Shown: one piece after another, positions 12,687 through 13,666 of the stretch | How positions within the stretch are numbered: the first letter of the stretch is position 1 | Layout of the letters: each line of letters starts with the position of its first letter | Source of the DNA: Gulosibacter sediminis | GTDB taxonomy: Bacteria; Actinomycetota; Actinomycetes; Actinomycetales; Microbacteriaceae | Assembly (NCBI RefSeq): GCF_014904065.1 | Contig: NZ_JACXJG010000024.1 | Location: 36,063-49,728, forward strand | Reading direction: 5' to 3' | DNA: 13,666 nucleotides | Position numbers and translations under genes: made by a program | The notes under the pieces: generated by a model | What the model was told of the DNA's origin: nothing | Seen by the model: the letters and a program-made list of their open reading frames with translations, nothing else | Databases searched by the model: none

Positions 12687-13666
12687 ATGGACGCCATCAC
12701 TACCTACATTGACCACATGTTTCGTGGGCTGCCGCGGAACGCGGAAGTGCTGCGGGCGCGGGGCGAACTCGAGCAGATGAGCCTCGACCGCTTTCACGAG
12801 TTGCGCGCCGAGGGCGTGAGCGATAACGAGGCGGTGGGCCGGGTCATCGCGCAGTTCGGCAACCTCGTGGAAATCGCCGACGACCTCGGCATTCGCGAGC
12901 AGCTCGGTGCGGCGGTCGACCCGACGCAGCTTGCGTTTGTCGACCGCGCGGAGGGCGAGGCGCTGCTGCGCAGCCGGGGCCGCATGGCGTGGCTAATTGC
13001 CGGCGGCGTCGCAGTGATCATGGCGGGTCTATGCCTCACGGTGCTGCTCGAGGGTCGCGACCTGGCCGTGTCGCCCCTGAGCGGCGGGATGTTCCTCGTC
13101 ACGGTCGCGATCGCCGTCGGGCTCTTTGTGCTTGGTGGCCTGCAGGCGGCCCAGTTCAAGCACCTCGAATCACGGCGCGTGCAGCTCGAAGAACCCTACG
13201 AGCAGGAGCTGCGTGGCCGGATGCGCGCGGGGCAGTCGGCGTTCGTGACGCAGCTCGTCGGCGGCATCGTCATCATCATCCTCGGCGTGGCCGCGACCGC
13301 CACGCTCGACGGGATGGGGTTCGGCGACGGCAGCGCGGTGTGCATCCTCGTCGGCGTGGCCATTGGCGTCGCGCTGATCCTGCACGGGGCCGTGCGCCGC
13401 AGCACGTTCTCGAAGCTGCTCGGCGAGGGCAAGTTCGAGCTGGTCTCGGACGAGCAGCAGAAGTCGAACTCGCTCATCTCGCGTATCGCGGGCCCGTACT
13501 GGCTGTTGGCGGTTGCGGTCTTCCTCGTGTGGAGCTTCGGCTGGAATGCCTGGCAGCAATCGTGGCTCGTGTGGCCGGTCGCGGGCATCCTCTTCGCCTT
13601 CGTCGCGGCCCTCGTCCACTCGATCCGCAACACCTCGACGCCTAACAGAACACAGTTGAGTGGTCA
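12687..13666 (+). CDS. HAAS/permease-prefix-domain multi-membrane protein (3' end outside window)
   Basis: An open frame of 326 codons without a stop up to the window edge. ATG at 12687 follows the padR stop by 2 nt and has AGGGGG 7 nt upstream. Residues 1-75 look like a HAAS (DUF1700-like, 'permease prefix domain 1') helical domain: ITTYIDHMFRGLP, VLRARGELEQMSLDRFHELR, then GVSDNEAVGRVIAQFGNLVEIADDL. Six hydrophobic spans follow (about 100-120, 134-152, 185-205, 216-234, 270-285, 292-312), with basic loops at 153-183 and 235-268. The final HSIRNTSTPN looks like a post-membrane tail, so little is probably missing. There is no catalytic motif. Such proteins usually partner a PadR regulator and may sense or answer membrane stress, but no activity is established. 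It is coded in good GC-rich style with no sign of transfer. Confidence 0.85.
   Translation, partial: MDAITTYIDHMFRGLPRNAEVLRARGELEQMSLDRFHELRAEGVSDNEAVGRVIAQFGNLVEIADDLGIREQLGAAVDPTQLAFVDRAEGEALLRSRGRMAWLIAGGVAVIMAGLCLTVLLEGRDLAVSPLSGGMFLVTVAIAVGLFVLGGLQAAQFKHLESRRVQLEEPYEQELRGRMRAGQSAFVTQLVGGIVIIILGVAATATLDGMGFGDGSAVCILVGVAIGVALILHGAVRRSTFSKLLGEGKFELVSDEQQKSNSLISRIAGPYWLLAVAVFLVWSFGWNAWQQSWLVWPVAGILFAFVAALVHSIRNTSTPNRTQLSG

Overview
The window comes from a high-GC Gram-positive bacterium, most likely an actinobacterium of the Microbacteriaceae/Micrococcales type. The evidence is strongly G/C-biased third codon positions, an actinobacterial-type DapD, a 56-residue DUF3117 protein, a TatB with the 'DWRKLDPRQYDPRR' block, and many transcription units that appear to begin without a leader (a TAnnnT hexamer 6-7 nt before the start codon). 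The genus cannot be fixed from sequence alone. It looks like ordinary, well-kept chromosome: no insertion sequence, prophage, CRISPR array, tRNA or rRNA was seen.

Layout. (1) 1-797, the 3' two thirds of citrate synthase (+), ending in a hairpin terminator shared with dapD. (2) 870-3014, dapD (-) and dapE (+), two lysine/diaminopimelate enzymes, divergent over 51 bp; dapE overlaps a PIG-V-like membrane mannosyltransferase (3011-4297). (3) 4307-6094, an AMP-forming acyl-CoA synthetase whose putative -10 hexamer contains the previous gene's stop codon. (4) 6156-6749, Fe/Mn superoxide dismutase (-), convergent with the synthetase over a perfect 12-bp stem. (5) 6986-7156, a DUF3117 micro-protein with its own leader and a 19-bp terminator. 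(6) 7219-8303, a degenerate SAM O-methyltransferase (-) and tatB (+), divergent over only 23 bp. (7) 8311-11366, a minus-strand operon: soluble MgtE-N/CBS protein, then DUF1003 membrane protein, then Mrp/ApbC ATPase; both junctions overlap by 8 nt. (8) 11425-12198, a general-stress (YflT-like) membrane protein with a long Gln/Pro/Gly tail, divergent from the MgtE-like gene and closed by a textbook terminator. (9) 12268-13666, a perfect 12-bp inverted repeat operator, a PadR regulator, and a HAAS-type multi-membrane protein that runs off the window end.

Functionally the window mixes central metabolism (citrate synthase), diaminopimelate synthesis, envelope mannosylation, oxidative-stress defence, protein export (Tat), Fe-S/P-loop ATPase functions and a probable Mg2+/envelope-stress group (MgtE-like, DUF1003, YflT-like). 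From memory of actinobacterial gene order, the OMT-tatB-mrp-CBS/MgtE series recalls the mycobacterial Rv1220c-Rv1232c region, but here the sigE-rseA-htrA genes that sit between the methyltransferase and tatB in mycobacteria are absent. The least described items are the PadR/HAAS cassette with its operator, the overlapping face-to-face -10 hexamers of OMT/tatB, and the tightly overlapped MgtE-like/DUF1003/Mrp operon.
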